NCBI RefSeq assembly: GCF_021310995.1
Contig: NZ_CP054150.1
Span: 1,240,001-1,304,000, forward strand
DNA: 64,000 nucleotides
Origin: Agrobacterium vaccinii
GTDB taxonomy: Bacteria > Pseudomonadota > Alphaproteobacteria > Rhizobiales > Rhizobiaceae
Direction: 5' to 3'
Part shown: piece after piece, positions 1 to 7,516 of the stretch
Numbering within the stretch: position 1 is the stretch's first letter
How the letters are laid out: every line of letters starts with the position of its first letter
Position numbers and translations under genes: made by a program
Notes under the pieces: generated by a model
Database searches by the model: none
What the model was told of the DNA's origin: nothing
What the model saw: only the letters and a program-made list of their open reading frames with translations

Positions 1-802
1 GTACACCCGGTGGCTGGCGAACCGGACCGCCATGACCCACCCGCAAAACCCGAAACGGTGTTTTGCGACTAAGACCATGCCGGGCCGGTCCGGACATTGG
101 AAAGGCTGCGACAGCCGGTCCGAAACCGCCGCCACCTTTCTCCCGTCCCACCGGGGAGATCGCTGCTCGACCCCGAGGTTGAAAGGTTTGCGTCACCCTC
201 CCAACCCCAGCGCCGGTCCCGCCTCGCCGCAACGCCTTGCGGTGTATCCGAGGGCGGAACGGGGCAATTGTGCGGGTGATTCGTGCGTCATTGAGAAAGT
301 TGCGGGGGGATTTTTGGTGTTTTTTGTGGGATTTGTTTTAAGCTGTTGATTTAGATTGGAAGTATTTTTGGTTGAGGTGTTTTGGGGAGTGTATCGTGAG
401 GTCGGAGGGTGCCGCTTACCCCCCTCTGCCCTGCCGGGCATCTCCCCCTCAGGTGGGGAGATCGACTCGTGGATGGCAATCGACCATCTCTGCTGCTGCG
501 GATAGAGTGGGGAGCATGCGGCTTGCCAATCTCCCCCCTTGAGGGGGAGATGTCCGGCAGGACAGAGGGGGGTGAGCGGCTGGCTCTGTTCATCATGGCA
601 GGCGGGTTACGCCTCCCGATCATCCCGGGTCTACCGAAACGGTCAAAAAATCATGATGAGCGATGCCAATTCATAGGATTTCCAGGTGAAGGGTGGCCAC
701 CTGCGCCCACGAAAGCATCTCACATGGTGGGTGCAATCAGAAATCTCTTGCGTTTGGCCACCATATGGCGGCTAAGTTACGGGACCAAAACGGGAGAATC
801 CA
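1..802. other. Intergenic region with a RIME-like repeat and no convincing gene
   Basis: This stretch has open frames on both strands, but none has a plausible ribosome-binding site, protein-like composition or a family I recognise. It contains the large palindromic repeat at 419-572. A reading frame entering from the left edge stops at 70-72 and could be the end of an upstream gene, but only 23 codons are visible. Confidence 0.5.
419..572. repeat. RIME-like palindromic intergenic repeat
   Basis: The left arm (419-450, C-rich) and the right arm (541-572, G-rich) are near-perfect inverted copies of about 32 bases. Inside them are two smaller hairpins, at 440-462 and 529-551, each made of ATCTCCCC and GGGGAGAT type half-sites. 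The nested palindrome and its placement between genes match the rhizobial intergenic mosaic element class. Assignment to the RIME family is from recall of the family's look, not from a search. Confidence 0.65.
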
Positions 803-931
803 ATGGCCAAGGGTCAAGTTCGCAGCAACAAAGAAGTCAGAAAACCGAAGAAGGACAAGGCCGCACCCGTTGCCGCTCCGACACTCGGTTCGCAGGTCAA
901 AGCCAGCGAAAGCACCACCAAGAAGAAATAA
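803..931 (+). CDS. Small basic lysine-rich protein, conserved-type hypothetical
   Basis: A 42-residue ORF starts at ATG 803, preceded by a clear GGGAG ribosome-binding site about 7 bases upstream. The product begins MAKGQVRSNKEVRKPKKDKA, contains a short Ala/Pro stretch and ends in KKK. It has no cysteines, membrane segment or signal peptide, and its strong positive charge would suit nucleic-acid or ribosome association. I recall similar small proteins annotated as hypothetical in rhizobia, but that is memory rather than a search result. The next downstream gene in the same direction is the 66-aa hypothetical at 1062. No function is assigned. Confidence 0.6.
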   Translation: MAKGQVRSNKEVRKPKKDKAAPVAAPTLGSQVKASESTTKKK

Positions 932-1061
932 GTCCAGGCCGCATCACCACCGTCCGGCACCCGCTCTTCGGATGCCGGAGCGGGCGGTTGGCAGATGACG
1001 ACGTTTCGCGACGCAACACGGCTGGCCGTACCAGCCATGGAGACCTCCCATTATCAAGATC

Positions 1062-1262
1062 ATGGTATTGCTTCACGCCGCCGTCGGCACCGACTGGCAG
1101 ACCCCACCGAAAGGCACGGGGCTAAAGACGCTATTCGAAGCCGAAGAGCAGGGCTTCATCCAGATTCGCGGCGAATTTCAGAAACGACAGTTCCGGTTGA
1201 CGAGCATGGGCTTTGAATATGTCGAGCGGGATAAAAGGCGGCTGGAAGCGCGGCGGATGTAG
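1062..1262 (+). CDS. Hypothetical protein, 66 aa
   Basis: The predicted product has a globular-looking composition, with a middle part reading GTGLKTLFEAEEQGFIQIRG followed by KRQFRLTSMGFEYVERDKRR. That alternation of helix-like and strand-like segments resembles a small winged-helix fragment (an element that says where a segment ends, followed by a basic C-terminus), but I cannot name a family. No good Shine-Dalgarno sequence precedes ATG 1062, so the true start is unsure; in-frame ATT or ATC codons lie just upstream. It follows the small basic protein on the same strand. It could still be a chance ORF. Confidence 0.4.
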   Translation: MVLLHAAVGTDWQTPPKGTGLKTLFEAEEQGFIQIRGEFQKRQFRLTSMGFEYVERDKRRLEARRM

Positions 1263-1430
1263 GCCTGAGTTATGCTTCGGTCTTTCGGTCTCTTAAGGTC
1301 AATTTTCTATTTCTGGATGGTGCGGGACCCTCATATGCAATTTCTAGCATTTTAAGCTAAGCTTAAGACGTGGAAATTGCTTTCTCTCCCGCTGTGGAGC
1401 CATAGTTGTTGGATAACTGTCATGCGCAAC

Positions 1431-2102
1431 TTAAAGATATGGGCGCGTGTCGTCGTAGGGTTGATCGCCTCTTGGTGGAATTCCCAACTCCGACTGAGTG
1501 ATAGTAAATAATCGATCTAGATGTATCATTAAGTCTAAGGCTAATTTTCTATGCTCTTTATTGGCATCAGACCATTTATAAATATCACCACTTTGAAGAG
1601 ATAAAACAGCAAAGTCGTCAGGTCGATCAAACGTTAGAGGAAACTTTGCAGCTACCAAGGACAATGCAGCAAGAGCTTGATCATTATTTATTTTTTCTTT
1701 GCTATTCCAAAGATGAACTGCAGTGCGGCGACCATCTAAATTAACTATGCAATCTGGATCAAATTTAACCCGAAAGAAGCCTTGTGGACTCGCCAACGTA
1801 GTAGCTGGATAAGCTGCTCCTTTAGCACCCATCGAGATATACCATCTGAGAAATCGAACAATACCAACTTTAGCGTAGCGCCTCTCAGCAGGCTTCTTAA
1901 TGTTTCGGGCGGCTTTGATTACTTCTTTGAAGCTGGCTTTACCGGTCAGCATTCTGGCAATGCTCAAGTGAAGACTTCTATGAAAGTTGCGACCACCTTT
2001 TGAAGTTATATGACGCCTTTTTACCGCGCTTCGTTGAGGTTTCTCATTTTGAGCAAGCAGGCGTAAAAAAGCAGAAAATCCGAAAGTTGTTACTCGCGCC
2101 AA
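1431..2102 (-). CDS. Hypothetical protein of unknown family, 223 aa
   Basis: I chose the TTG at 2102 because a strong AAGGAGG ribosome-binding site sits five bases before it; an upstream ATG would read back through the terminator at 2122-2152. The protein is basic in its first 90 residues (KRRHITSKGGRNFHRS and AARNIKKPAERRYAK) and more acidic later, ending GDQPYDDTRPYL. No signal peptide, membrane segment or catalytic motif is evident. The gene is visibly AT-richer than the housekeeping genes around it, which suggests acquisition from elsewhere. It lies directly downstream of the 53-aa gene, separated by a terminator hairpin, so the two may be co-transcribed only by read-through. I do not recognise the family. 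Confidence 0.65.
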   Translation of the reverse strand: MARVTTFGFSAFLRLLAQNEKPQRSAVKRRHITSKGGRNFHRSLHLSIARMLTGKASFKEVIKAARNIKKPAERRYAKVGIVRFLRWYISMGAKGAAYPATTLASPQGFFRVKFDPDCIVNLDGRRTAVHLWNSKEKINNDQALAALSLVAAKFPLTFDRPDDFAVLSLQSGDIYKWSDANKEHRKLALDLMIHLDRLFTITQSELGIPPRGDQPYDDTRPYL

Positions 2103-2121
2103 GTTGGCCTCCTTACAAACA

Positions 2122-2152
2122 TAAAAAGGGGCCGATCTATCAACCGGCCCCG
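2122..2152 (-). terminator. Rho-independent terminator or attenuator between two minus-strand genes
   Basis: Reading the minus strand, GGGGCCG (complement of 2145-2151) pairs with CGGCCCC (complement of 2128-2134) around a short loop and is followed by TTTTT. It lies just after the stop of the 53-aa gene and ends about 13 bases before the ribosome-binding site of the 223-aa gene, so it should limit expression of the latter. Confidence 0.75.
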
Positions 2153-2158
2153 ATATGA

Positions 2159-2320
2159 TTAGGCGAGTTGTACAAGCTGCCAAGTCACCGCATTTCCACC
2201 GTAAGGTGGCATGCGGTTGCCTTTAGCAATTGGCGCGGTTGTCGTAGGTGTACCTACGACTTTCCAAACACCACTTTCGGGGCAAGTCTCGCCAGTGCGA
2301 GAGGTACGTCCTATCGGCAT
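2159..2320 (-). CDS. Small YjzC-like protein, 53 aa
   Basis: ATG at 2320 is preceded by a double purine-rich site, AGGAGAAAGGAG, ending about 7 bases upstream, so translation looks strong. The product carries TGETCPESGVWKVVGTP near the N-terminus and ends GGNAVTWQLVQLA. The pattern Gly-x-x-x-Pro-x-x-Gly-aromatic near the start, a Gly-Asn/Asp-x-x-Pro-Pro in the middle and a Trp-x-Leu at the end is like the Bacillus YjzC family of small proteins of unknown function. The resemblance is by eye. The gene is followed by a terminator and then the 223-aa gene, and it diverges from a candidate structured RNA. Function is unknown. Confidence 0.65.
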   Translation of the reverse strand: MPIGRTSRTGETCPESGVWKVVGTPTTTAPIAKGNRMPPYGGNAVTWQLVQLA

Positions 2321-2354
2321 TTGTGTTCTCCTTTCTCCTGCATCACTGCTGTCT

Positions 2355-2375
2355 GTGTGCATTGCACACTTGACA
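2355..2375 (+). promoter_or_regulatory. Operator-like palindrome abutting a TTGACA hexamer
   Basis: GTGTGCA (2355-2361) and TGCACAC (2363-2369) form a perfect 7-base inverted repeat with a one-base spacer. It is followed at once by TTGACA (2370-2375), a good -35 hexamer on the plus strand; no clear -10 is seen at 17 bases. The palindrome also lies in the leader of the minus-strand 53-aa gene, so a regulator bound here could affect both directions. Confidence 0.45.
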
Positions 2376-2388
2376 TCTGTTGATCGGA

Positions 2389-2491
2389 GGAACAGCATAG
2401 CCATGCTTTAAGAAGCACATGGACACGCGGGCGGCAGGACCTCCCGGGCTGTTCCGAAGGCAGTGTGATTGCAGTCACACTGCCTTTTTTT
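2389..2491 (+). ncRNA. Candidate small structured RNA ending in a strong terminator
   Basis: No protein gene on the plus strand precedes the perfect terminator at 2457-2491. The interval folds in a nested way: GGAACAGC (2389-2396) pairs with GCTGTTCC (2448-2455). Inside are a hairpin from CCATG-CTT to AAG-CATGG (2401-2422) and a short stem CGGG/CCCG (2428-2431 and 2443-2446) whose 3' side carries CCTCCC, an anti-Shine-Dalgarno-like run. TTGACA lies at 2370-2375. If that is the -35, transcription would begin near 2400-2405, which would leave the outer 5' arm outside the RNA. The 5' end is therefore uncertain. Named rhizobial sRNA families were considered but none could be assigned. Confidence 0.4.
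2457..2491 (+). terminator. Strong rho-independent terminator with no upstream plus-strand gene
   Basis: AAGGCAGTGTGA (2457-2468) pairs perfectly with TCACACTGCCTT (2474-2485) around a five-base loop, followed by a run of T. The T-run side makes it a plus-strand terminator. It implies a transcript coming from the region 2370-2456. Confidence 0.85.
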
Positions 2492-2529
2492 ATGCTTGTA
2501 TGTTCTTGCCTTTTTGTCCAGCTACTAAG

Positions 2530-2694
2530 TTTTCCACAGCATCAAATAATGTGTTGACCGAAGCGCCGAATCGAGGCATTCATCTATACAAGCCTCTATA
2601 TCTAGAAATTGATATTAGCCTCCACACTATATATTGTGGAAAAGTTTGTGCAATATCAAAAATCGTTTTTTTGTGGAATATTTGGTTTTCCACA
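2530..2694. promoter_or_regulatory. Cluster of DnaA-box-like sites and one NrdR-type box
   Basis: TTTTCCACA, which fits the relaxed DnaA-box pattern TTWTNCACA, occurs at 2530-2538 and 2686-2694 on the plus strand and at 2635-2643 on the minus strand; a near-match lies at 2672-2680. Overlapping the middle one, 2622-2639 reads CCACACTATATATTGTGG, which matches the NrdR-box pattern ACACWATATATWGTGT. The block is AT-rich and lies downstream of nrdJ, between the candidate RNA terminator and the nrdJ terminator. No protein gene starts here that I can support. Confidence 0.5.
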
Positions 2695-2787
2695 GCTTAT
2701 TTACAGGCTATCCCGTTCTCCGGACATTGTAATTTTTGCTGCGTACTGGCGGTTGAAGTACTTCACGGTTTGCCAAGTAGCTTGAAT

Positions 2788-2820
2788 CATAAAGCCCGGA
2801 GTGTTTCCGGGCTTTATGCT
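2788..2820 (-). terminator. Terminator of nrdJ
   Basis: AAAGCCCGG (2791-2799) pairs with CCGGGCTTT (2807-2815) around a seven-base loop, a few bases past the nrdJ stop. The stem ends in TTT on either strand, so it may work in both directions, but its placement fits nrdJ. Confidence 0.75.
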
Positions 2821-2837
2821 TTATTTATTATTTCAAA

Positions 2838-5800
2838 TCAGCTGCAACCGCTCGTCGCACCACACGTATCGCACTTCTCGCAAGTCCCATTCCGGACCAT
2901 CGTGAAGTTCTGGCACTCGGAGCACATGTTGCCCGTATACCCCTGGGCAATAGAGCGGATGCGGCGTTCGGCTTCCTTCTTTTTGGCTTCCGTCTTGGCA
3001 GATGCGGCGTCGGCGGCTGCCTTGTCGGAGAAGAGGGCGGTTGCGGCCTGTTCGGATTCGGTGGCGAGGCCTTCTTCGATCTCTACCGATTCCTTGGCGC
3101 GTTCTTCGTAGTCACGTTTGAAGGCGACGACTTCGGAGGTGGAGATGGCGACGGTAGGTTCGAGTTTACGGACCGTGTTGCCGGAGATCTGAGTGACTGT
3201 GCCTGACGCACGCGCTGGGGCTGCCGTGGCCGAACCCTTGGGCTCGGAGGAGGCGCGCTCGGGGGTGTTGGAGACGAGCGTTGGCTTGTAACCGCGGGTC
3301 CAGCCGGTGGAGACGAGGTTGGTCTTGCCTTCTTCGATGCCCTTGCCGAGTGCCGTCTGCGAGAAGTCGGACGTATCCACATGGGCCAGATCGTGACGGC
3401 CGAGGTAGGAGACGGCGAGTTCGCGGAAGACGTAGTCGAGGATCGAGGTTGCGTTCTTGATCGCATCGTTGCCGATGACCATGCCGGCTGGCTCGAACTT
3501 GGTGAAGGTGAAGGCCTCCACATATTCTTCCAGGGGCACGCCATATTGCAGGCCGAGCGAGATGGCGATGGCGAAGTTGTTCATCATCGCACGGAAAGCG
3601 GCGCCTTCCTTGTGCATGTCAATGAAGATTTCGCCGATGCGACCGTCACCGAATTCGCCGGTGCGCAGATAGACCTTGTGTCCACCCACGGCTGCCTTCT
3701 GGGTGTAACCCTGACGGCGGTTCGGCAGTTTTTCGCGCTCGCGGCTGACACGTTCGACAACACGCTCGATGATCTTTTCGGTGATGGTGACGGCCTGGGC
3801 TGCCTGTGGCTGGGCGATCAGATCTTCCAGCGCGTCCTCATCATTGTCGTCTTCGACCAGTGAGGCGTTGAGCGGCTGGGACAGCTTGGAGCCATCGCGG
3901 TAGAGAGCGTTGGCCTTCAGCGCCAGCTTCCAGGACAGCATGTAGGCTGCGCCGCAATCTTCAACCGTTGCATCGTTGGGCATGTTGATGGTCTTGGAAA
4001 TCGCACCCGAGATGAAGGGCTGCGCTGCCGCCATCATGCGGATGTGGGATTCGACCGAGAGGTAACGCTTGCCGATCTTGCCGCAAGGGTTGGCGCAATC
4101 GAAGACGGGCAGATGCTCGTCCTTCAGGAACGGTGCGCCTTCCAGCGTCATCGCGCCGCAAACATGCACGTTGGCCGCTTCGATGTCCTTCTTGGCAAAG
4201 CCGAGATGTTCGAGCAGGTTGAAGCTCATGTCGGCGAGCTGCTCATCGGAAACCTTCAGGGTTTCCTTGAGGAAGTCGGCGCCTAAAGTCCACTGGTTGA
4301 AGACGAACTTGATGTCGAAGGCGGCTTTCAGCGCACCGTTGACGGCTTCGATCTTCTCATCGGTAAAGCCCTTGGCGCGCAGCGTCGATGGGTTGATGGC
4401 AGGCGCCTGGTTGAGATTGCTGTGGCCGATGGCGTAGGCTTCGATTTCGGCGAGCTGGCTTTCCGAATAACCGAGCGAACGCAGGGATTCCGGAACTGCG
4501 CGGTTGATGATCTTGAAGTAACCGCCACCGGCGAGCTTTTTGAACTTCACCAGAGCAAAGTCAGGCTCGATACCCGTCGTGTCGCAATCCATGACGAGAC
4601 CGATCGTGCCTGTTGGCGCAATAACGGTGGTCTGGGCGTTGCGGTAGCCGTTGATTTCGCCAAGCTCCAGAGCCTTGTCCCATGCGGCAACGGCGTGGGT
4701 GATGAGGTCGGGGTCTGTGCAATCGGTGTGGATGAGCGGCACAGGATTGACCGACAGGCCTTCATAGCCATAGGCCAACCCTTGAGCGGCGCGGCGGTGA
4801 TTGCGGATGACGCGCAGCATGTTGTCGCGGTTGGGCGCAAAGCCCGGGAAGGGGCCGAGTTCACCAGCCATTTCAGCCGATGTTGCGTAGGAAACGCCGG
4901 TCATGATGGCGGTCAAGGCACCGGCAATTGCACGGCCTTCATCGCTGTCGTAAGGAATGCCGGAGGACATCAGCAGGCCGCCGATGTTGGCGTAGCCGAG
5001 GCCGAGTGTGCGGTATTCGTAGGAGCGTTCGGCAATTTCCTTGGACGGGAACTGCGCCATCATGACGGAGACTTCGAGAACGACAGTCCACAGACGAACG
5101 GCGTGTTCGTAATCGGCAATGTCGATGTTCTTGGTCGTGGCGTCCTTGAACTGAAGCAGGTTCAGCGAGGCAAGGTTGCAGGCCGTGTCATCCAGGAACA
5201 TATATTCCGAGCAAGGGTTGGATGCGCGGATGGGACCTGCGGCTGGCGATGTATGCCAGTCGTTCATGGTGGTGTTGAAGTGCAGGCCGGGGTCAGCCGA
5301 TGCCCATGCGGCGTGGGAAATCTTTTCCCAGAGATCGCGGGCTTTCAGCGTCTTCATGACCTTGCCGTCCTTGCGGGCGGTGAGGTTCCAGTCGCCATTG
5401 TCTTCCACGGCGCGCAGGAAATCGTCCTTCAGCGAGACCGAGTTGTTGGAGTTCTGGCCAGACACCGTGAGGTAGGCTTCCGAATCCCAATCGGTGTCGT
5501 AGGTCTTGAACTCGATGTCCTTGTAGCCCTGCTGGGCGAACTGGATGACGCGCTTGACGTAGTTTTCAGGAACCATGTCCTTCTTGGCAGCGCGGATTTC
5601 GCGCTTCAGGGCCGGGTTCTTGGCAGGGTCGAAGCAATCGCCGTTATCGGCCTCGCAATTGACGCAGGCCTTCATGATGGCCTTCAAGTGCTTGGCGACG
5701 ATCTTGGAACCGGTCACAAGAGCGGCAACCTTCTGCTCTTCGTTTACCTTCCAGTCGATGTAGGCTTCGATATCGGGGTGATCGGCATCGACGACGACCA

Positions 5801-6638
5801 TCTTGGCCGCACGGCGGGTGGTGCCGCCGGACTTGATGGCGCCAGCTGCGCGGTCACCGATCTTGAGGAAGCTCATGAGGCCGCTTGAGCGTCCGCCGCC
5901 CGACAGCTTTTCGCCTTCGCCGCGCAGATAGGAGAAGTTGGAGCCGGTGCCGGAGCCGTATTTGAACAGGCGTGCTTCACGCACCCACAGGTCCATGATG
6001 CCGCCTTCATTGACCAGATCGTCGGCGACGGACTGGATGAAGCAGGCATGTGGCTGCGGGTGTTCGTAAGACGACTTGGACTTGGTCAGCTTGCCGGTGA
6101 AGGGGTCGACATAGAAGTGGCCCTGGCCGGGACCATCGATGCCATAGGCCCAGTGCAGGCCGGTGTTGAACCACTGTGGAGAGTTCGGTGCTACGCGCTG
6201 GGTGGCCAGCATGTAGGCAAGCTCATCCTTGAAGGCGGACGCATCTTCTTCGGTCGAGAAATATTTGCCCTTCCAGCCCCAGTAAGCCCATGTACCGGCC
6301 AGACGGTCGAAAACCTGACGCGCATCGATTTCAGAACCGTAACGCTCGTCTTCGGGAATGTCCTTCATCGCCTTTTCATCGGCAACGGAACGCCAGAGGA
6401 AGGAAGGAACGTCGTTTTCCTCGACCTTCTTCAAGCGGGCAGGAACGCCTGCCTTGCGGAAATATTTCTGCGCCAGAACGTCTGTCGCGACTTGGGAAAA
6501 CTGCGCGGGAACATCGATGTCCGCCAGCCGGAAAACGATGGAGCCATCCGGGTTCTTGATCTCGCTCACGGCCTTGCGGAATTCGATTTCCGCATAGGCA
6601 GACTGGCCGGGCTTCGTGAAGCGGCGTTCGATGCGCAT
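2838..6638 (-). CDS. nrdJ: Adenosylcobalamin-dependent (class II) ribonucleoside-diphosphate reductase
   Basis: This enzyme makes deoxyribonucleotides from ribonucleotides, using a radical generated from coenzyme B12. The 1266-residue length fits the large alphaproteobacterial NrdJ type. Landmarks are PNSPQWFN near residue 151, a redox-type cysteine in HACF (C199), the [12 protein letters not shown] turn near 225-236, and the active-site NPCSEY at 474-479 with C476 and E478. A zinc-ribbon-like tail rich in CxxC pairs (CSEC, CEKC, CGATSGC) carries the C-terminal thiols. A central insertion with ACVNCE (about 324-329) has an extra cysteine pair. It is a monocistronic minus-strand gene with NrdR-type boxes upstream and its own terminator. 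No cobalamin riboswitch was recognised in the leader. Confidence 0.97.
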   Translation of the reverse strand: MRIERRFTKPGQSAYAEIEFRKAVSEIKNPDGSIVFRLADIDVPAQFSQVATDVLAQKYFRKAGVPARLKKVEENDVPSFLWRSVADEKAMKDIPEDERYGSEIDARQVFDRLAGTWAYWGWKGKYFSTEEDASAFKDELAYMLATQRVAPNSPQWFNTGLHWAYGIDGPGQGHFYVDPFTGKLTKSKSSYEHPQPHACFIQSVADDLVNEGGIMDLWVREARLFKYGSGTGSNFSYLRGEGEKLSGGGRSSGLMSFLKIGDRAAGAIKSGGTTRRAAKMVVVDADHPDIEAYIDWKVNEEQKVAALVTGSKIVAKHLKAIMKACVNCEADNGDCFDPAKNPALKREIRAAKKDMVPENYVKRVIQFAQQGYKDIEFKTYDTDWDSEAYLTVSGQNSNNSVSLKDDFLRAVEDNGDWNLTARKDGKVMKTLKARDLWEKISHAAWASADPGLHFNTTMNDWHTSPAAGPIRASNPCSEYMFLDDTACNLASLNLLQFKDATTKNIDIADYEHAVRLWTVVLEVSVMMAQFPSKEIAERSYEYRTLGLGYANIGGLLMSSGIPYDSDEGRAIAGALTAIMTGVSYATSAEMAGELGPFPGFAPNRDNMLRVIRNHRRAAQGLAYGYEGLSVNPVPLIHTDCTDPDLITHAVAAWDKALELGEINGYRNAQTTVIAPTGTIGLVMDCDTTGIEPDFALVKFKKLAGGGYFKIINRAVPESLRSLGYSESQLAEIEAYAIGHSNLNQAPAINPSTLRAKGFTDEKIEAVNGALKAAFDIKFVFNQWTLGADFLKETLKVSDEQLADMSFNLLEHLGFAKKDIEAANVHVCGAMTLEGAPFLKDEHLPVFDCANPCGKIGKRYLSVESHIRMMAAAQPFISGAISKTINMPNDATVEDCGAAYMLSWKLALKANALYRDGSKLSQPLNASLVEDDNDEDALEDLIAQPQAAQAVTITEKIIERVVERVSREREKLPNRRQGYTQKAAVGGHKVYLRTGEFGDGRIGEIFIDMHKEGAAFRAMMNNFAIAISLGLQYGVPLEEYVEAFTFTKFEPAGMVIGNDAIKNATSILDYVFRELAVSYLGRHDLAHVDTSDFSQTALGKGIEEGKTNLVSTGWTRGYKPTLVSNTPERASSEPKGSATAAPARASGTVTQISGNTVRKLEPTVAISTSEVVAFKRDYEERAKESVEIEEGLATESEQAATALFSDKAAADAASAKTEAKKKEAERRIRSIAQGYTGNMCSECQNFTMVRNGTCEKCDTCGATSGCS

Positions 6639-6795
6639 TGTCTTTGTTCCTCGTCCTTGGGCGCCTATGGGCAGGGCGCAAAAAATCGCTCCAGCGTCGC
6701 ACGTTATCGCGCGCCGCCGGTCTGTGGTGTTGCCGGTGAAACCATCATCCGTTGGATGACGCTTCCTCTATCTCGTGGTGATTTCGGCTGCAAGC

Positions 6796-6840
6796 ATACT
6801 ATATATAGTATTAACAGTTTGTTGTCGCCATATATCCCGC
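6796..6840 (-). promoter_or_regulatory. NrdR-type box pair upstream of nrdJ
   Basis: ATACTATATATAGTAT (6796-6811) is a perfect palindrome matching the NrdR-box core. About three helical turns further upstream of nrdJ lies a degenerate second copy centred on CATATATC (6829-6836). NrdR is the ATP/dATP-sensing repressor of ribonucleotide reductase genes and usually binds two boxes in phase. The pair lies about 160-200 bases from the nrdJ start, so it is a likely repressor site at the nrdJ promoter. Confidence 0.65.
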
Positions 6841-7041
6841 ATTTTGTTTTGGCAGTAAAGCCAGCTCACAGACAGCCGATTGCGCTCCACCCCCTCATGG
6901 CCGGAACGCAAGACAAACGCGTGAACTGAAACTGATGAGAACCGAAGGTGGAACACCTGATTCCGTTGCCGCCGCAACATGAGCATTACCTTGCGGATAT
7001 GTGGTGATTCCGTCAAGGCCTAGTTTGCAAGCGTTTGTTAA

Positions 7042-7074
7042 CCACAAGATATTGTGTGGGGCGGCTGTGGAAAA
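7042..7074. promoter_or_regulatory. Distal NrdR-type box with adjacent DnaA-box-like site
   Basis: CCACAAGATATTGTGTGG (7042-7059) has the CCACA/TGTGG ends and AT core of an NrdR box. TGTGGAAAA (7066-7074), the complement of TTTTCCACA, follows within seven bases. The combination repeats what is seen at 2622-2643 on the other side of nrdJ. Confidence 0.5.
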
Positions 7075-7096
7075 CGGGGAAAGAAAAAGCCCCTAT

Positions 7097-7122
7097 AAAA
7101 TTCAGGCACTTGGATGAATTTT
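7097..7122. repeat. Perfect 8-base inverted repeat
   Basis: AAAATTCA (7097-7104) and TGAATTTT (7115-7122) flank a ten-base spacer. A TATAAAAT stretch overlaps the left arm. It may be an operator or hairpin, but no gene can be tied to it. Confidence 0.3.
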
Positions 7123-7378
7123 AGAAAGTTCGATGCCGACTACCTTACGTTACGGATGGCAGATTTATCGCGTTTTTTTCGTTTTTTTCGGTGTGGTGTA
7201 CAAGCAACAGAACCTGATTTCCACAATTGGCGGTGCATCAGCAGATAGGCCTTTACAAACCTAAAAGGGCCGTTCGCGGGCCGGGCTTAGACCTGAAATA
7301 TGGCATGCTTTCCGTTGCAAATATCGGTCGTGGGGGTTCTCATTTTTCGCGAAGACTAGGAAAATTCGCGACAGCGCG

Positions 7379-7411
7379 TCCGCTTTGCGCCATTTGCGGT
7401 CATTGCACGTT
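7379..7411. repeat. Dispersed TCCGC...GCGG repeat, copy 1
   Basis: The stretch TCCGCTTTGCGCCATTTGCG followed by GTCATTGCACGT closely matches 8485-8515 downstream of the next gene. Short elements of this kind are scattered in rhizobial and other alphaproteobacterial genomes. Together with the copies at 8448-8515 and 9151-9178 it brackets the two accessory genes. Confidence 0.5.
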
Positions 7412-7516
7412 ATCGCTACACTGCGTATTCTGCGACGGAGCAGAACTCAGGAAAACAAGTGTCGCTCTCATCGGTTATTTTACAATACACGATCAGATTT
7501 GGGTAGGTACCACTTC

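Larger units (their letters stand above)
6639..7516. other. Long regulatory and intergenic region upstream of nrdJ
   Basis: The 878 bases between nrdJ and the next gene hold two groups of NrdR-type boxes (6796-6840 and 7042-7059), a DnaA-box-like site (7066-7074), an inverted repeat (7097-7122), two CGTTTTTTT runs near 7160-7180 and a dispersed repeat (7379-7411). No supported gene lies here. Confidence 0.6.

Noticed and set aside
2..349. Open frame entering from the left edge on the plus strand
   Set aside because: No ribosome-binding site, odd composition, and it ends in a repeat-rich region. A different frame stopping at 70-72 could be a gene end but is too short to judge.
2419..3111. Plus-strand frame of 230 codons downstream of the candidate RNA
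   Set aside because: It starts inside the candidate RNA, runs through two terminators and a site cluster, and ends antisense to nrdJ. Composition is not protein-like.
4422..5888. 488-codon plus-strand frame
   Set aside because: Lies fully antisense to nrdJ, which is certain; long antisense frames are common in GC-rich codon-biased genes.
6639..7100. Cobalamin riboswitch in the nrdJ leader
   Set aside because: No B12-box-like sequence was found; NrdR-type boxes explain regulation better.
7042..7122. A replication origin (oriV or oriC-like) near nrdJ
   Set aside because: DnaA-like sites are few and no repABC, parAB or dnaA gene is near, so a regulatory role is more likely.
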